Below are positions 10,030 through 20,736 of a DNA stretch of 64,000 bases, in pieces; positions within the stretch are counted from its first letter, which is position 1; the number at the start of each line of letters is the position of its first letter. The position numbers and the translations under genes are program-made. The stretch comes from CAVRIA01 sp963721115. GTDB taxonomy: Bacteria; Desulfobacterota; Binatia; HRBIN30; CADEER01. The DNA lies in contig CAVRIA010000020.1 of NCBI GenBank assembly GCA_963721115.1, forward strand, positions 62,001 to 126,000, in the 5' to 3' direction. The notes beneath the pieces were generated by a model. The model saw only the letters and a list, made by a program, of their open reading frames with translations. It was not told the origin of the DNA and did not search any database.

Positions 10030-10905
10030 GAGGAAACCGCAGGTTGTTGCGCTGTTGAGCTGGTGGCTGTCGGACTTGAAAAGAAATCAAAACTCCAAGG
10101 CCTCGACCTTTCGAAGAGGCGGGACAGGGCAGGTTGTTATGTTGTTAGGCTGTTGGCTGTTGGGTTCGGAAGGAAATCAAGCTCCAAGGCTTCGACCTTT
10201 CGAAGAGGCGGGAAGAGCGAGACCGGCAGAGAGCGGCGGAGGTGGCGCGGCGGGAAGCCGTGCGCGCGAGGAGTCGGCTCGTCAGTGGCGCGTAGATTCA
10301 GCGACCGCCAGGTCCGGTTCGGGGAGCGGATTCGCCTCGGAGCGAAGCCACCGGAGAGAGGGGCGCGGGGAGGGAACCGCGGCGTTGAGCGTTCCCTGGT
10401 GGCCTGCAGGGGCGCAAGCCCCGCACAGACAGACCGGTTCCTCGTGATCAAAGGGGAGGCGGAGGGCCTCTTCTCTCCGACTCCCGGGAAGACCCCGCCG
10501 CCCCTCGGGTGGACCCCCATTGGTGGTGCGGGGCTGTCGCCCCCGCTCCCCTCGAGGGCGAAACCTACGGTTGTCGCCCTCGAGCTCCCACTTCCCTTGA
10601 ACGCTGCGCGGGCAAATAGGGTGTAGTGCTCGCCCCGCGGCCAGGTAACCGAGTCCCAGTGAGCCACCCGATCGACCACCACCATTCTTACGCGGCTCCG
10701 ACCGAACCGCGTCCACGCGCGCGTTCGAAGAGAGCGTCGTCCTCGGAACGAGGCAGATGTTCGAAACGCCTCGATCGATCATGGCGCGCAGTGCGAGCGA
10801 AGTGCTTCATCGCGAAGCGAAAGAAGAGGAAATCAACCCCAGAGGCCTCGGAGAAGAAGCAGGTTGTCACCTTCGCGACCCGGCGGTCCTGAGCCACGCC
10901 CTGAA
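10030..10905. repeat. Composite multi-hairpin repeat, single dispersed copy
   Basis: This 0.9-kb intergenic stretch holds one divergent copy of the roughly 690-bp unit found in tandem at 53.2-55.3 kb. In order it has G/T-rich gttgttg oligomers (two rounds), two copies of the aaggcctcgacctttcgaag module (10097 and 10186), a cagtggcgcgtagattcag module, a gcggattcgcctcggagcg module, a GGGGC-GCAA-GCCCC hairpin near 10412, the 11-bp-stem hairpin at 10551-10584 with an inner AACC/GGTT helix, and a ttcatcgcgaagcg hairpin near 10810. Reading frames through it carry no recognisable domain and differ between copies, so I do not annotate a protein here. Confidence 0.75.
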
Positions 10906-10949
10906 GCGTTCGGCCGAATGGGCGGTTCGCTGAGCGCCGACGCAGCGAT

Positions 10950-12149
10950 TCAGCCGACCAGCGTCGCGTAGAGATCCGCGGTCCGCCGCGCGATCGCCGT
11001 CCAGCTGAACACCTCGACGGCGCGGCGGCGCCCCGCCGCGCCCATGCGCTCGCGCAGAAGCGGGTCGGCGACCAGCCGGTCGATCGCCGCGGCGAGATCG
11101 CGCGCGAAGCGCTCCGGGGCGCGCGGCTCGCCCGATTCGTCTGGCTCGATCTCGACCAGCAGCCCCGTCTCGCCCGCTACGACGACCTCCTTGATGCCGC
11201 CGACGGCGCTCGCCACGACCGGCGTCGAGCAGGCCATGGCCTCGAGGTTGATCAGGCCGAAGGGCTCGTAGATCGACGGGCAGCAGAAGACCGCGGCGTG
11301 CGAGTAGAGCTCGATGACGGACGGCTTGTCGAGCATCTCGCGGATCCAGATCACGTGCGGCCGTTCGGCCTGGATCGCGCCCACCGCGGCGGTCATCTCG
11401 TCCGCGATCTCGCGCGTGTCGGGCGCGCCGGCGCACAGCACGACCTGCACGTCGCAATCGAGGTGCGCAATGGCGCGCACCAGGTGGAGGATCCCCTTCT
11501 GCCGCGTGATGCGCCCGACGAACAGGACGTACGGCCGCCCCGGATCGATGCCGTATCTGACCAGGGCGTTCTGGGTCCGGACGGCATGGTACTCGGCGGC
11601 GTCGATGCCGTTGTGGATGACGTGCAGACGGTCGGCCGGCACGTCGAACAGGCGCGTGATGTCGCGCGCGGCGTCGGCCGAGACGGCGATGACCGCGTCG
11701 GCCATCTCCAGCGCCGTCCTCTCCACCCAGCACGACACCTCGTAGCCGCGGCCCAACTGCTCGCGCTTCCAGGGGCGCAGCGGCTCCAGCGAGTGGACCG
11801 TAATCACCAGCGGCTTGCCGTACGCCAGCTTGGCGACGATACCGCCGAAGTGGCTGTACCAGGTATGGCAGTGGACGACGTCGGCGTCGATCGGCACCGC
11901 GGCGAAGCTGACGCCGCGCCCCAGGGCGTCGAGAGCGCCGCGCAGGCGCGGGTCGGTCGCCTCGAAGATCGGCGAGTCCACCTCGTGACCGTGCACCTCG
12001 AGGCGGCCCTCGTGGCTCGCCTGGCGGCCGAAGCAGCGCACCTCGACGTCCATCGACTTGGAGAGCTCGCGGGTCAGGTAGTCGACGTGCACGCCGGCGC
12101 CGCCGTAGACGTTCGGCGGGTACTCGTTGGTGAGGAAGAGGGCTTTCAC
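10950..12149 (-). CDS. glgM: Glycogen synthase / alpha-maltose-1-phosphate synthase, GT4 (GlgM/GlgA type)
   Basis: The 399-residue GT-B glycosyltransferase starts at a GTG (12149) that gives the canonical KALFLTNEYPPNVYGGAGVH N-terminus; AAGGG lies just upstream. HCHTWYSHFGG, HSLEPLRPWKREQLG, VLFVGRITRQKG, and the C-terminal CPSIYEPFGLINLEAMA segment with the E-x7-E catalytic glutamates match the actinobacterial-type GlgA/GlgM family (TIGR02149) rather than the E. coli type. These enzymes use ADP-glucose to extend glycogen or to make maltose-1-phosphate. No glgC, glgE or glgB lies in the window, so the choice between the two reactions cannot be made here. Repeat-rich DNA flanks it on both sides. 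Confidence 0.85.
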   Translation of the reverse strand: MKALFLTNEYPPNVYGGAGVHVDYLTRELSKSMDVEVRCFGRQASHEGRLEVHGHEVDSPIFEATDPRLRGALDALGRGVSFAAVPIDADVVHCHTWYSHFGGIVAKLAYGKPLVITVHSLEPLRPWKREQLGRGYEVSCWVERTALEMADAVIAVSADAARDITRLFDVPADRLHVIHNGIDAAEYHAVRTQNALVRYGIDPGRPYVLFVGRITRQKGILHLVRAIAHLDCDVQVVLCAGAPDTREIADEMTAAVGAIQAERPHVIWIREMLDKPSVIELYSHAAVFCCPSIYEPFGLINLEAMACSTPVVASAVGGIKEVVVAGETGLLVEIEPDESGEPRAPERFARDLAAAIDRLVADPLLRERMGAAGRRRAVEVFSWTAIARRTADLYATLVG

Positions 12150-12960
12150 GGCGCCCTTGCTAACACGAGCAAAGGCAAGGGGAAATCCGGCTCCGGTCTT
12201 TGCCCGGCAATTCCCGGTGCGGCGCCAATCGGTCATTCCCGCGGAAGCGGGAATCCACCGTTGGGTTTGAGAAATCAAAACCCAAAGGCCTCGACCTATC
12301 GAAGAGGCGGGAGAGGGCAGGTTGTTACGTTGTTGAGCTGTTGGTTGTTCGTGTTGCCCCCGGGCTGCGCCGGATCATTCGAGCTGAGAAACACACGGAC
12401 TTCCGGAACAGGCTGAGGCTGAGGCTCAGGCTCGGGCTAAGGACGGTGCGCGCTTCGCGCGATCTTTGGGATCGATCCCCCGCCTCAGCCCGAGCCCCAG
12501 CCTTTGCCTACGAACCCGGGCACAGCCCGGGCGAGTTTCAGGTCAGGCTGTTGGTTGTTGGGTCTTGATCAAACTCCAAGGCCTCGACCTTTCGAAGAGG
12601 CGGGAGAGCGAGATCGGCAGAGAGTGGCGCGGTGGTGAAGCCGTGCGCGAGACCGAGGGAGTCGTCTCCCGTCAGTGGCGCGTAGATTCAGGCAGTGAGG
12701 CGGATCCCGTTACGCGCGCCGACCGCCAGGTCCGGTGCTGAGCGGGGAAGCGGATTCGCCTCGGAGCGGAGCCACCGGAGAGAGGGGTGCGGGGAGGGAA
12801 CCAGAACTGCGGGTTGTTACGCTGCTAGCTGTTGGCTGTTGGGTTCGGAAGGGAATTGAGATCCAAAAGCCGCGGCAGGGGCCAAGCCCCGCACGAAACG
12901 AACCAGTTCTTCGTGATCGACCACCACCCTTGTTGCGCGGCTCCGGCCGCGGCTGCATCG
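12150..12960. repeat. Intergenic repeat mosaic (oligomer hairpin plus partial composite units)
   Basis: This 0.8-kb gap holds no recognisable gene. It contains a dRS3-like palindrome (12233-12252), two copies of the aaggcctcgacctttcgaag module (12285, 12578) separated by G/T-rich gttgttgg oligomers, and a long inverted array of AGGCTN hexamers (12408-12441 against 12481-12508). It then has the cagtggcgcgtagattcag and gcggattcgcctcggagcg modules near 12670-12790. The last part (12804-12955) is a second partial unit ending in the ccaccacccttg module, closely similar to the start of the array at 53.2 kb. The order of modules matches the array, which argues for one composite element rather than chance repeats. 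Confidence 0.7.
12233..12252. repeat. dRS3-like palindrome (ATTCCC-N8-GGGAAT)
   Basis: The 20-base palindrome has ATTCCC and GGGAAT arms around eight bases that are themselves partly self-complementary. It matches the architecture of the dRS3 repeats described in Neisseria. Related copies lie at about 16466-16548 and 20527-20610. It sits upstream of the glycogen synthase gene. Confidence 0.65.
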
Positions 12961-12969
12961 ATTCCATCC

Positions 12970-13567
12970 TCAACGCCTGCCCGCCGGCGCCGGGCTCAAC
13001 GCCTGGCGCCACTCGTCGGAATCGGCGATCCGCGCCGTCTCGAGCGGCGGATTGGCCGGCGCCGATCGCTCGCGCAACGGCCGCTGCCACCAGCCGACGT
13101 CGTGCCAGGCGCCGAGCTTGAAGCCGACCGCACCGTACACGCCGACCGGCGTGAACCCCATCGCCTCGTGCAGGCCGACGCTGCCGGCGTTGGGAAGGGT
13201 GATGCCGGCGTAGGCGTTGAAGTAGCCCTGCAGGACGAGAATCCGCAACAGCGCGCCGTACAGCGCGCGGCCGACGCCCTGGCGGCGGCTGCTCTCGCCG
13301 ATGTAGACGGAAACGTCGACCGACCATCCGTAGGCGGCGCGCGCGCGGTGCTGGCCGGCGTACGCGTAGCCGAGGACCTCGCCGGCGCGGTCGCACACCA
13401 GCCACGGGTAGCGAGCCGTCACCTCGGCGATGCGCCGGCGCATCGTCTCGGCCGACGGCGGGTCGACCTCGAAGGAGATCGCCGTGTCGCGGACGATGGG
13501 CGCATAAATCGCCGCGATCGGCTCGGCGTCGGAAGGACGCTGCAGGCCGGACGATCGGTGGATTCAT
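12970..13567 (-). CDS. GNAT acetyltransferase, phosphinothricin acetyltransferase-like (one frameshift)
   Basis: The ATG at 13567 begins NPPIVRPAASF; restoring a CG at about 13530 continues into RDAEPIAAIYAPIVRDTAI and then the intact 157-residue remainder. This produces a full-length protein of about 200 residues with the PAT/BAR family layout: IVRPA start, AEPIAAIYAPIV, RRQGVGRALY (acetyl-CoA pyrophosphate loop) and a C-terminal LHEAMGFTPVGVYGAVGFKLGAW-type segment. Family members N-acetylate phosphinothricin, methionine sulfone/sulfoximine or related amino acids. The true substrate is not decided by sequence. Without the repair the first about 40 residues would be lost from the frame. Confidence 0.8.
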
Positions 13568-13605
13568 TTCATCACCCGCCTGACCGAGACCTACCAGTCG
13601 GCCAG

Positions 13606-13812
13606 CAGAAGAAGGCAACCACGAAATCGAAAGGAAAGAAGAAGGCAACCACGAAGGTCACGAAGAGCACGAAGATGGAATCGGATGATTCGTCCGTCTT
13701 TTCGATCTTCTTCTCGCTGCTCGTGACCTCCTCCGAAAATAGATCACCTTCGCCCGGCCCTGCCGTTCCTGCCTTCGTGTCCTTCGTGTCCTTCGTGGTT
13801 GCATTCTTCATT
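13606..13812. repeat. Inverted arrays of the 9-mer CACGAAGGA
   Basis: Tandem near-copies of a CACGAAGGA-type nonamer (about 13637-13676) face their complement (13774-13812) across about 100 bases, allowing a stem of roughly 36 bp. Local GC content is clearly lower than in flanking genes. It lies just after the 3' end of the secreted lipase gene on the minus strand, so a transcript-end role is plausible. Similar nonamer arrays occur between genes in other environmental bacteria. Confidence 0.7.
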
Positions 13813-13844
13813 CTTCATTCTTCTTCTCTTCTTCCCTGCCTCGT

Positions 13845-16364
13845 TCAGGGCGCGAAGGGGTCGACGATCACCGGCACCTCGCCGTTCACCGCCGACTGGA
13901 AGAACACCACCCGCTGGTGGAGCGACTCCGCGGCACTCTGGGCGCAGTAATGCCCCTCGTTGGCGCTGCGCGGCGACAGCACGGTGCAGCCGGGCGTCGG
14001 ATCGATACCCGGCACTCCGACGGGGACGTACTGGAAGAAGGCCGAGGTCGTGTCGGCGTCGATGTTGCCGCGCACCGGACCGGTCACCGGAGTCAGAAAG
14101 GGCACCGCGCGCTGTACCGGCTCGAGGTGCGGAATGGGGCCCATCGACCAGGCGAAGGACTCGGTGGCGTTGTTCGGCACCATGCTGTCGTTCAGGCCCT
14201 CGACCACCAGGATGCTGGGCTTGCGCGTCGTGCCGCCGACCTCGATCGGGTCGCGGTAGAGGAACTGCGTCTTGTTGTGCGGGTCCTGGCGGTCGAAGAT
14301 CCCCTGGAACAGGGAGACGCCGACCCAGATGTCCGCCGGCGTCATGCTGGGGAACACCCCGCCGAGCTGCTCGATGAACAGAGACGCCTGCTGGTGGACC
14401 AGAACCTCGGCCAGGCGCTCGCCCCCCACCACGGCGGCCGCGGCGCGAATCTCGGGGGCGAAGGGCAGGAACGCCTGCGCGTGGTTGGCCCCCTCGCTGA
14501 TGCCGACGTAGGTGCGCGGCGCGCCGGGGTCGAGCTCGGGCACGCCGTCGGGCGCGCCGATGGGCAGGACGTCGAGGTCGCCGAGACCGTCGAGCATGCG
14601 CAGGAAGGCGATCTGCTCGGCATGCGTCTCGACCCAGAAATCGGGCACCTGGTGATTCTGCAGGATGCCGATGATCACCGCCGTCGCCTGCGTCGCCACC
14701 GACTGGTCGTTGTCCTCGATCCCCGGGGCGACCTCGCGGTTGAGGATGTCGGTGAAGCCGATGACCGCGAAGCCGGCGGCGCCGAGGTAGCGCCGCGCCT
14801 GGCCCGGCACCTCGTTCTCGCTGCTGCCCGGATTGCCGTGCTGGTACATCGTGATCGGCACCGCGTGCTGGAGGGCCGCCGCCGGCAGGGCGAGCGTGAA
14901 CGGTACCGGGCGCGTCCCGGTCTGCACCGGGCGCCCTGCGGCGTCGCGCTTCAGGTTCGACCCCTCCCTCCAATCGGGGGCCTCCCACGTACCGTGCACG
15001 ATCGCCGCCACGTCGCTCGACGCGTCGGCCTCGACGTCGGTGATGGTCACCGCCGGCGGCGGCGCGGCGAGCACCTGCTCCTTGATGGCGGCGAGGTCGG
15101 CGGGGAAGTCGCCGACGCTGCGCACCGAGATCCGCACCGCCAGGGCGACGTCGTCGGCGAGGATCGGCGGCGCCGCCGCCGCGACGACGTCGAGCACGCC
15201 GCCGGCGAGCGCGCGCACGCGCGCCACCGGCGGCGCTTCGTCGGTCTCGGGCGGTGCGAGTACCGCCGCGAAGAACGGCGAGGGACCGAGCGGACGCGCC
15301 GGGTCGACGAGGGCGCGGCGCGTAACCACGAGCCCGTAGCGACGGCGCGGCGACAGCGGGATCGACGGGAAAATGAGCAGTGAGTGCGAGACGGCGCCCA
15401 TGACGCTGGTGTCCTCCCGCACGCGAAGCTGGAACGGAATGCGGAGGCCGGGCTGCGGCCCGTCGAGAGCGAACAGGCCGATGGTCGCCAGCGGATCGAG
15501 CGACTGGGCGGCGGTCAGCGGCAGGGAGGCGGGATCGGGAGCGTCCGACAGCTCGACCACCAGCGGTCCGATCTGGCTGAACCCGTCGAGGCGATTGGTC
15601 TCCTCGGCGAGGGCGGAGAAGATGGTCTGCAGGTCCGTGGGACCGTCCGGCACCGGGAACTCGATGCGCACGCCGGTCGGCGTGGTCGAGTCTTCGACCA
15701 GCCAGTAGTCGTCGGGGTACGGAACCGTCAGGCGCGTGCTCGTCCTGTCGTAGACGACCGTGGCCGGCGTTCCTGCCTCCGCCGTGGCGAACTCGAGCCG
15801 CTGCGCGCGCGGCCAGGTCAGGGCACAGCTCGCCGCCGGCGGCAGCTCGCCGACCGGGTTGACGACGACGGCCGCGGGTGCGCCGGCGCCCTCCCCCGCC
15901 GCGCCCGCAATCGCCGATACGCCGATCTGCCGGCGGACGCCGTCGCAGGTCAGCGAGAAGTCGCGCAGCGAACCCGAAGCGACGACGCCGTCGAGCTCGA
16001 GGCGCAACCACGCCGTGCGCGGCACGTCCGCCGCCCCGGCCGCCGGATCGCTGTCGATCAGGGCGGGCAGTGGGCAGCCGTAGAGGAGGTTGTTCACGGC
16101 GCCGATCAGGTCCTCGATGCAGACGCTTCCCGGAGCGCAGCCGCCTTCGAAGGCCGGGCAGATGGAGGCGGTGGCGGCGCCGAGCGCGATGTTCACGCCC
16201 CTGATCAGCTCGGAGACGGAGACCTGGCCGTCGCCGTCGCAGTCGCCGTAGCAGCCGGTGTTGCGTCCCGGAAGACCGGCGCCGGCGGCGCGCGCCGCGA
16301 CGGTGCCGATCAACGCTCCGAGCGCCAGCCAGGGCGCGCTCCGTCGGCGAACGATGTGAAACAT
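13845..16364 (-). CDS. Secreted lipase-like alpha/beta hydrolase with dockerin-like EF-hand motifs
   Basis: The ATG at 16364 is chosen because GAGGGGGGA precedes it and it yields a signal peptide (RRRSAPWLALGALIGTVAARA). The mature N-terminus has CYGDCDGDGQVSVSELIRG, an EF-hand-like loop, followed by a degenerate second repeat ending in LLYGCP; the same arrangement opens the CHRD protein at 3027. A large Ig-like/propeptide-like region follows. The C-terminal third is an alpha/beta hydrolase with MYQHGNPGSSEN as oxyanion-region strand and GISEGANHAQAFLPFAP carrying the GxSxG nucleophile, as in extracellular lipases of the VolA/Pla type. It is about 839 residues and probably exported to act on environmental lipids or esters. 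Confidence 0.75.
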   Translation of the reverse strand: MFHIVRRRSAPWLALGALIGTVAARAAGAGLPGRNTGCYGDCDGDGQVSVSELIRGVNIALGAATASICPAFEGGCAPGSVCIEDLIGAVNNLLYGCPLPALIDSDPAAGAADVPRTAWLRLELDGVVASGSLRDFSLTCDGVRRQIGVSAIAGAAGEGAGAPAAVVVNPVGELPPAASCALTWPRAQRLEFATAEAGTPATVVYDRTSTRLTVPYPDDYWLVEDSTTPTGVRIEFPVPDGPTDLQTIFSALAEETNRLDGFSQIGPLVVELSDAPDPASLPLTAAQSLDPLATIGLFALDGPQPGLRIPFQLRVREDTSVMGAVSHSLLIFPSIPLSPRRRYGLVVTRRALVDPARPLGPSPFFAAVLAPPETDEAPPVARVRALAGGVLDVVAAAAPPILADDVALAVRISVRSVGDFPADLAAIKEQVLAAPPPAVTITDVEADASSDVAAIVHGTWEAPDWREGSNLKRDAAGRPVQTGTRPVPFTLALPAAALQHAVPITMYQHGNPGSSENEVPGQARRYLGAAGFAVIGFTDILNREVAPGIEDNDQSVATQATAVIIGILQNHQVPDFWVETHAEQIAFLRMLDGLGDLDVLPIGAPDGVPELDPGAPRTYVGISEGANHAQAFLPFAPEIRAAAAVVGGERLAEVLVHQQASLFIEQLGGVFPSMTPADIWVGVSLFQGIFDRQDPHNKTQFLYRDPIEVGGTTRKPSILVVEGLNDSMVPNNATESFAWSMGPIPHLEPVQRAVPFLTPVTGPVRGNIDADTTSAFFQYVPVGVPGIDPTPGCTVLSPRSANEGHYCAQSAAESLHQRVVFFQSAVNGEVPVIVDPFAP

Positions 16365-16465
16365 GCGAATCCCCCCTCGCAGGCCTGCGCATACCAGATC
16401 GGCGCGGGCCCGGGAAAGACGCCCGCCGGGCTCTATCCAACAATCCGCCCCACCGGCACACGGCA

Positions 16466-16548
16466 ACCGTCATGCCCGCGACAGCGGGCATCCAGGCGGG
16501 GAGGTAGCGGGGTAAGCCGTGGATTCCCGCTTTCGCGGGAATGACGAA
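16466..16548. repeat. Two dRS3-like palindromes in one intergenic region
   Basis: Two palindromes lie about 40 bases apart: an ATGCCC/GGGCAT variant near 16471-16490 and a canonical ATTCCC-N8-GGGAAT near 16525-16544. They lie between the divergent-to-tandem boundary of the secreted lipase (start 16364) and the SNF2 helicase (stop 16592). Both inner octamers are themselves nearly self-complementary, so the whole forms strong hairpins. Confidence 0.6.
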
Positions 16549-16591
16549 TTCGGGCCGGATCAGAAATTGTTGGGTAAAGCCGCGGCGCCGC

Positions 16592-19500
16592 TCACTCGAC
16601 GTCGGTCAGCAGAAAGTCCAGGTCCTCGCGCGTGATCGCGCGCGCGAAGCCGCCCTCGCCGAGAACATCGCGCACCAGCCCCGCCTTGCGCTGTTGCAGC
16701 TCCCAGATCTTCTCCTCGATCGTGCCACGCACCAGCATGCGGTAGGCGATGACCGTGCGGTCCTGTCCGATGCGGTGCGTGCGATCGATCGCCTGCGCCT
16801 CCACCGCCGGGTTCCACCACGGATCGAAGAGGATGACGTACGACGCCGCCGTGAGGTTGAGGCCGGTGCCGCCGGCCTTCAGCGAGACCAGGAACACGCA
16901 CGGTTCCGGATCGCCCTGGAACGCGTCGACGATCTGCTGCCGCTTCACCGTCTCGCCGGTCAGCATGTAGGAGCGGATGGCGCGCGTCTTCAGCTCCGGC
17001 TCCAGGAGCTTCAGGCAGCGCACGAACTGCGAAAAGAGGAGCACCTTGTGGCCTTCGGCGAGCAGCGGCTCGAGCAGCTCGAACAGCGCTTCGAACTTGC
17101 CCGAGCCGAGATCGCTCGGCGCGCCGACCAGGGCGGGATGGCAGCAGATCTGGCGCAGCCGCGTCAGCGCCGCGAGGATGGTGATCTTGTTGCGCGAGAT
17201 GCCGCCGGCGGACTGGGCGATCTCCTCGACCAGCGAGCGGCTGCGCCGCAGCTCGGCCAGGTAGAGGTGGCGCTGCCCGCGCGTCAGCTCGCAGTCCTGG
17301 CGCTCCTCGATGCGCTCCGGAAGCTCGGGGGCCACGGCCTTCTTCGTGCGCCGCAGCAGCACCGGACGCAGCTTGGCGGACAGCAGCGTGCGGGCGTGCG
17401 GCGGCGTGTCGGCGCGGTCGAAGCGCGCCTGGAACTCGGTCCGGCTGCCGAGATAGCCCGGGTCGACGAAGCTCATGATGCTCCACAGGTCGAGGGCGCG
17501 GTTCTCGAGCGGGGTACCGGTCAGCGCCAGCCGGTGGCGCGCCTGCAGCTTCGACGCGGCGTGCGACACCGCAGCGTCCGGGTTCTTGATGTTCTGCGCC
17601 TCGTCGAGGACCACGGCGCGCAGCTTCATCGCCTGCCACGCCTCGATGTCGCGTCGCAGCAGGGCGTAGTTGGTCACGATCAGGTCGTGGCGCGGAATCT
17701 GGCGGCGCAGGCCGTGGCGCTCCTTGCCGCTGGTCAGGAGAAGGACGCGCAGGCCCGGCGTGAAGCGCTCGGCCTCGCGCGCCCAGTTGTGCACGACCGA
17801 CGCCGGGCAGACGACCAGGCTCGGGCCGCCCTCGGGATCGCGCTCGCGCAGGTGCAGCAGCCAGACCAGCGCCTGCAGCGTCTTGCCGAGGCCCATGTCG
17901 TCGGCGAGAACGGCGCCCAGGCCGAGCGAGGAGGTATAGGCCAGGAAGTCGAGGCCGCGGCGCTGGTACGGGCGCATCTCCGCCGTGACGCCGGCGGGAA
18001 CCGGGACCTCCGGCAATCCTCCGAACGACTGCACCTGCTCGCGCAGGCGTCGGGCCGCGCGCGCCGTCGCGGCGTCGGCGCCGATCTCCTCGAGGCGTTC
18101 CAGGGTCTGCGGGCTGGCGCCGGCGAGCTGCCAGAGCGTCAGGCGCTGCGTGCCCTCACCGGGGCCGACGCCGAGATCGGCCAGTACCTCGGCGACGCCG
18201 TCGTGCATCTCCGCCACGTCGCGGCGCACCCATCCGGAAGAGAGCTTCACGAAGCGGGTGGTGGCGCCGCGCAGCTGGGCGAGATCCTCGTCGGACAGCT
18301 TGCGCCCCTCGGCCTCCCACTCGGCCGAAACCGTCAGCCAGTCGACGCCGCTCGACTCGATGCGCAGCTTCGGCTTCAGGCCCAGGGAGCGCGACAGAAG
18401 GCGGCGCATGCGCTCGGTGCCGAAGAACGACACGCCCGAGGGCCGTCGCTCCCACGCCTCGGCGAAGGCCTCCATCTGCCGGCGGCCGGCGTGCATCCAC
18501 CAACCGACGCGGCGGTCCTCCCAGCGGGGCTCGATGCCGCCGGGACCGCGAACGGCGCCGGGCCGCAACGGGGTCGAGTCGAGCCACTCGCACAGCGGAT
18601 CGACCGCGCCGGGATCCGGCCGCTCGATCCACACCTCCGCCACCGCCGCCGGCGGGGCCGCCGGCCCCTCCAGCGCCTCCGTCGCGGGCGGGGAAGCTCC
18701 CTCCGGCGCCGCCTCGGCCCGCCGCTCCGCCGCGCCTTCTTCGATGCCTTCGTAGGCGGCGCCGCCACCGCCGCCCGCACTCTGTCGAAGCCACCCCTGG
18801 TCCGCCGTGTACTCGAAGACGGCGGCGCCGGCCGGGATCGGCTGGCCGGGCCGCCAGGACTCGGCTCCCGACTGGGCGAAGACACGAGCCTGCATCCAGT
18901 CATCGTCGCGCAGGTCGAGGGCGACGAGCGGAGTGACCGGGTAGACGCGGGAGTGAGCCGCCACCGAGGCTCGCAGATGGGGAAAGCGGGCGGCGAGAAA
19001 GCCGATCGCCCGCGCCCGATCCTCGGCCGGCAGCGGCAGGCCGTCGGTGTCGCGGAAACCGTCGAGCAGCGCCGGCGGTGGCTCCTCGATCAGGACGGAC
19101 ACCGCTCCGTCGGCTACGACCAGACTGGGGTGAACGCGGCCCCAGGTATCCGCGCCGCTGACGTAGAGCGCCTCACCGAGCGCGCGGCGCGAGCCGTCGG
19201 GCCACACGAAAGGACAGCTGAACCCACGGCTCGCCCCGCTCCGACACGAGGACGGGAAGAAGGCGCGCCGGCTCCTTGCGCAGATGGACGCCTCCGCCAG
19301 GCTGCACGCCGCCGCGCGCGGCGATCTCCGCCGGCAGATCCTCCGACCACGACGCCAGCGAAGAGTCGGAGACGCGTTCCAGCAACGACGCCATCAACGG
19401 CGTCGTGAGCCGACCGACCGACGGCGCGCCGGCGCCGCCGCGGCCGCGGACGTGATCGACCAACCACTCGAGCAGCGCCGCCTGCTCCGGCGGAAACAGC

Positions 19501-20401
19501 TCGGGGTTGCGGCGCAGCTCGCCGCGCAACTGCTGGATCTGCATCAGCGTGCGTGTCAGCGTCGCTGAGCCGGGGCGTCGTCGAGCGCACCTCGAAGCCG
19601 AGCACCCCGTTCCCCTCCCCGTCCCGCTCGAGAAAGAAGACCAGTCGCAGGCTGCGCCTGCGGTCGGGCTGGCGCTGCGCCGCCCAGCTCAACAGCTCGT
19701 GAGCCAGCGTCAAGCGGCCCGCGATCCTGATGGCGGGCCGCCAGGTCCGGCCGATCGCGAAAGCTCTTCAGCGACTCGGGCAGCCAGCCGTTGGCCAGCC
19801 GCGGAATCTCCTGGGCGAGGCGCCAGCAGCGCAGATCGGGATCGGCTTCGCGAAGGATCTCGATGAACGGCGGCATGTAGGGGTTGAGCTCCTGCACCGG
19901 ACAGTGCGCCAGGAGGAGGTCGAGCGCGCCCTCCCTCTCCCACTCGTGTCGCCCGGTGCGCAGCTCGTCGAGCGCCGACTCCGGAAGCTCGTCGGACCGT
20001 TCCGTCTCGTCGCCGACGTCCCTGATCGAGTCCGCCGGAGGCAGACTCCTGTCGACCGAGGTAGCGCGCGGCAGCAGCGTCTCCAGGCGGCGATCGTCGA
20101 GCTCGCCCATGGCGCGGGCTCGCGCCAGAACGACGCAGGCCAGCGCGTAGGCGTGCTTGCAGTAGCCGCCGATCGGACAGGTGCACTCGGAGTCCCAGCC
20201 GTCTTCGATCCATTCCCAGTCGGTCAGGTAGACCTCGCCGCCGCGCACGTAGGCGGAGATGCGCTGCGCGGTGATCAGCGGCGGTCCGACGCGGCCCTGC
20301 ACGGCGTACGTCCTCCCGCGCGCGCTCGCCCCGGCGCTGAAGTTCATCAGCTCCTGCGTCAAGGCGGCGAGTCGCCGGGGGTCCGAAGATGTGTCTGCCA
20401 T
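16592..20401 (-). CDS. SWIM zinc-finger SNF2-family helicase (three frameshifts)
   Basis: Four overlapping reading frames join into one protein of about 1270 residues. The N-terminus has a SWIM zinc finger, CTCPIGGYCKHAYAL (CxC-x5-CxH). The C-terminal half carries all SWI2/SNF2 motor motifs: DDMGLGKTLQALVWLL (Walker A), VVLDEAQNIKN (DExx), ALTGTPLENR, RRTKKAVAPELPERIE, and SLKAGGTGLNL with the DRTHRIGQ motif VI. Frame changes near 19207, 19552 and 19722 are each repaired by adding one CG dinucleotide. The start is taken as ATG 20401; ATG 20422 is also possible and neither has a good ribosome site. Bacterial SWIM-SNF2 proteins are DNA-dependent ATPases of uncertain role, perhaps transcription recycling or repair. 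Confidence 0.85.
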
Positions 20402-20422
20402 GCTGGCACGCGGACGCGGCAT

Positions 20423-20736
20423 GAACCTACGAGGCTGCCTCGCTTTGAAGCAGCTTGCAACCCGGCCGGGTGCTCAGATCGCGGTCACAGGCCTTTGCAC
20501 GAGGATTCCCTGATGCGGCCCGAACTCGTCATCCCGGAAGCCGAAAGCGGGAATCCATGGGTGCCCCGCCACCTGCCCGCCTGGATGCCCGCTTTCACGG
20601 GCATGACGGTTGCTGTGTGCCGGCCGGAGCGAATTAGCTCGGTCACGCCCCTACCCGAGCCCCCAGCACGTCGCACGTCAGCACGTCGCACGTCGCACGT
20701 CGCACGTCAGCACGTCCGCACTCCCCTCGTATCGAT
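20423..20736. other. Intergenic region with degenerate dRS3-like palindromes and CACGT repeats
   Basis: No gene is seen here. A degenerate dRS3-like pair lies at about 20527-20610 (one canonical-type arm set, one ATGCCC/GGGCAT variant), and gcacgtcgcacgtca pentamer/hexamer repeats run from 20660 to 20712, immediately downstream of the tag stop codon. Confidence 0.6.

Noticed and set aside
10137..10785. Open frames through the composite repeat (and similar ones at 53.2-55.5 kb)
   Set aside because: They lack ribosome sites and domain motifs, exist on both strands, and change frame between copies; they follow the high GC content and hairpins.
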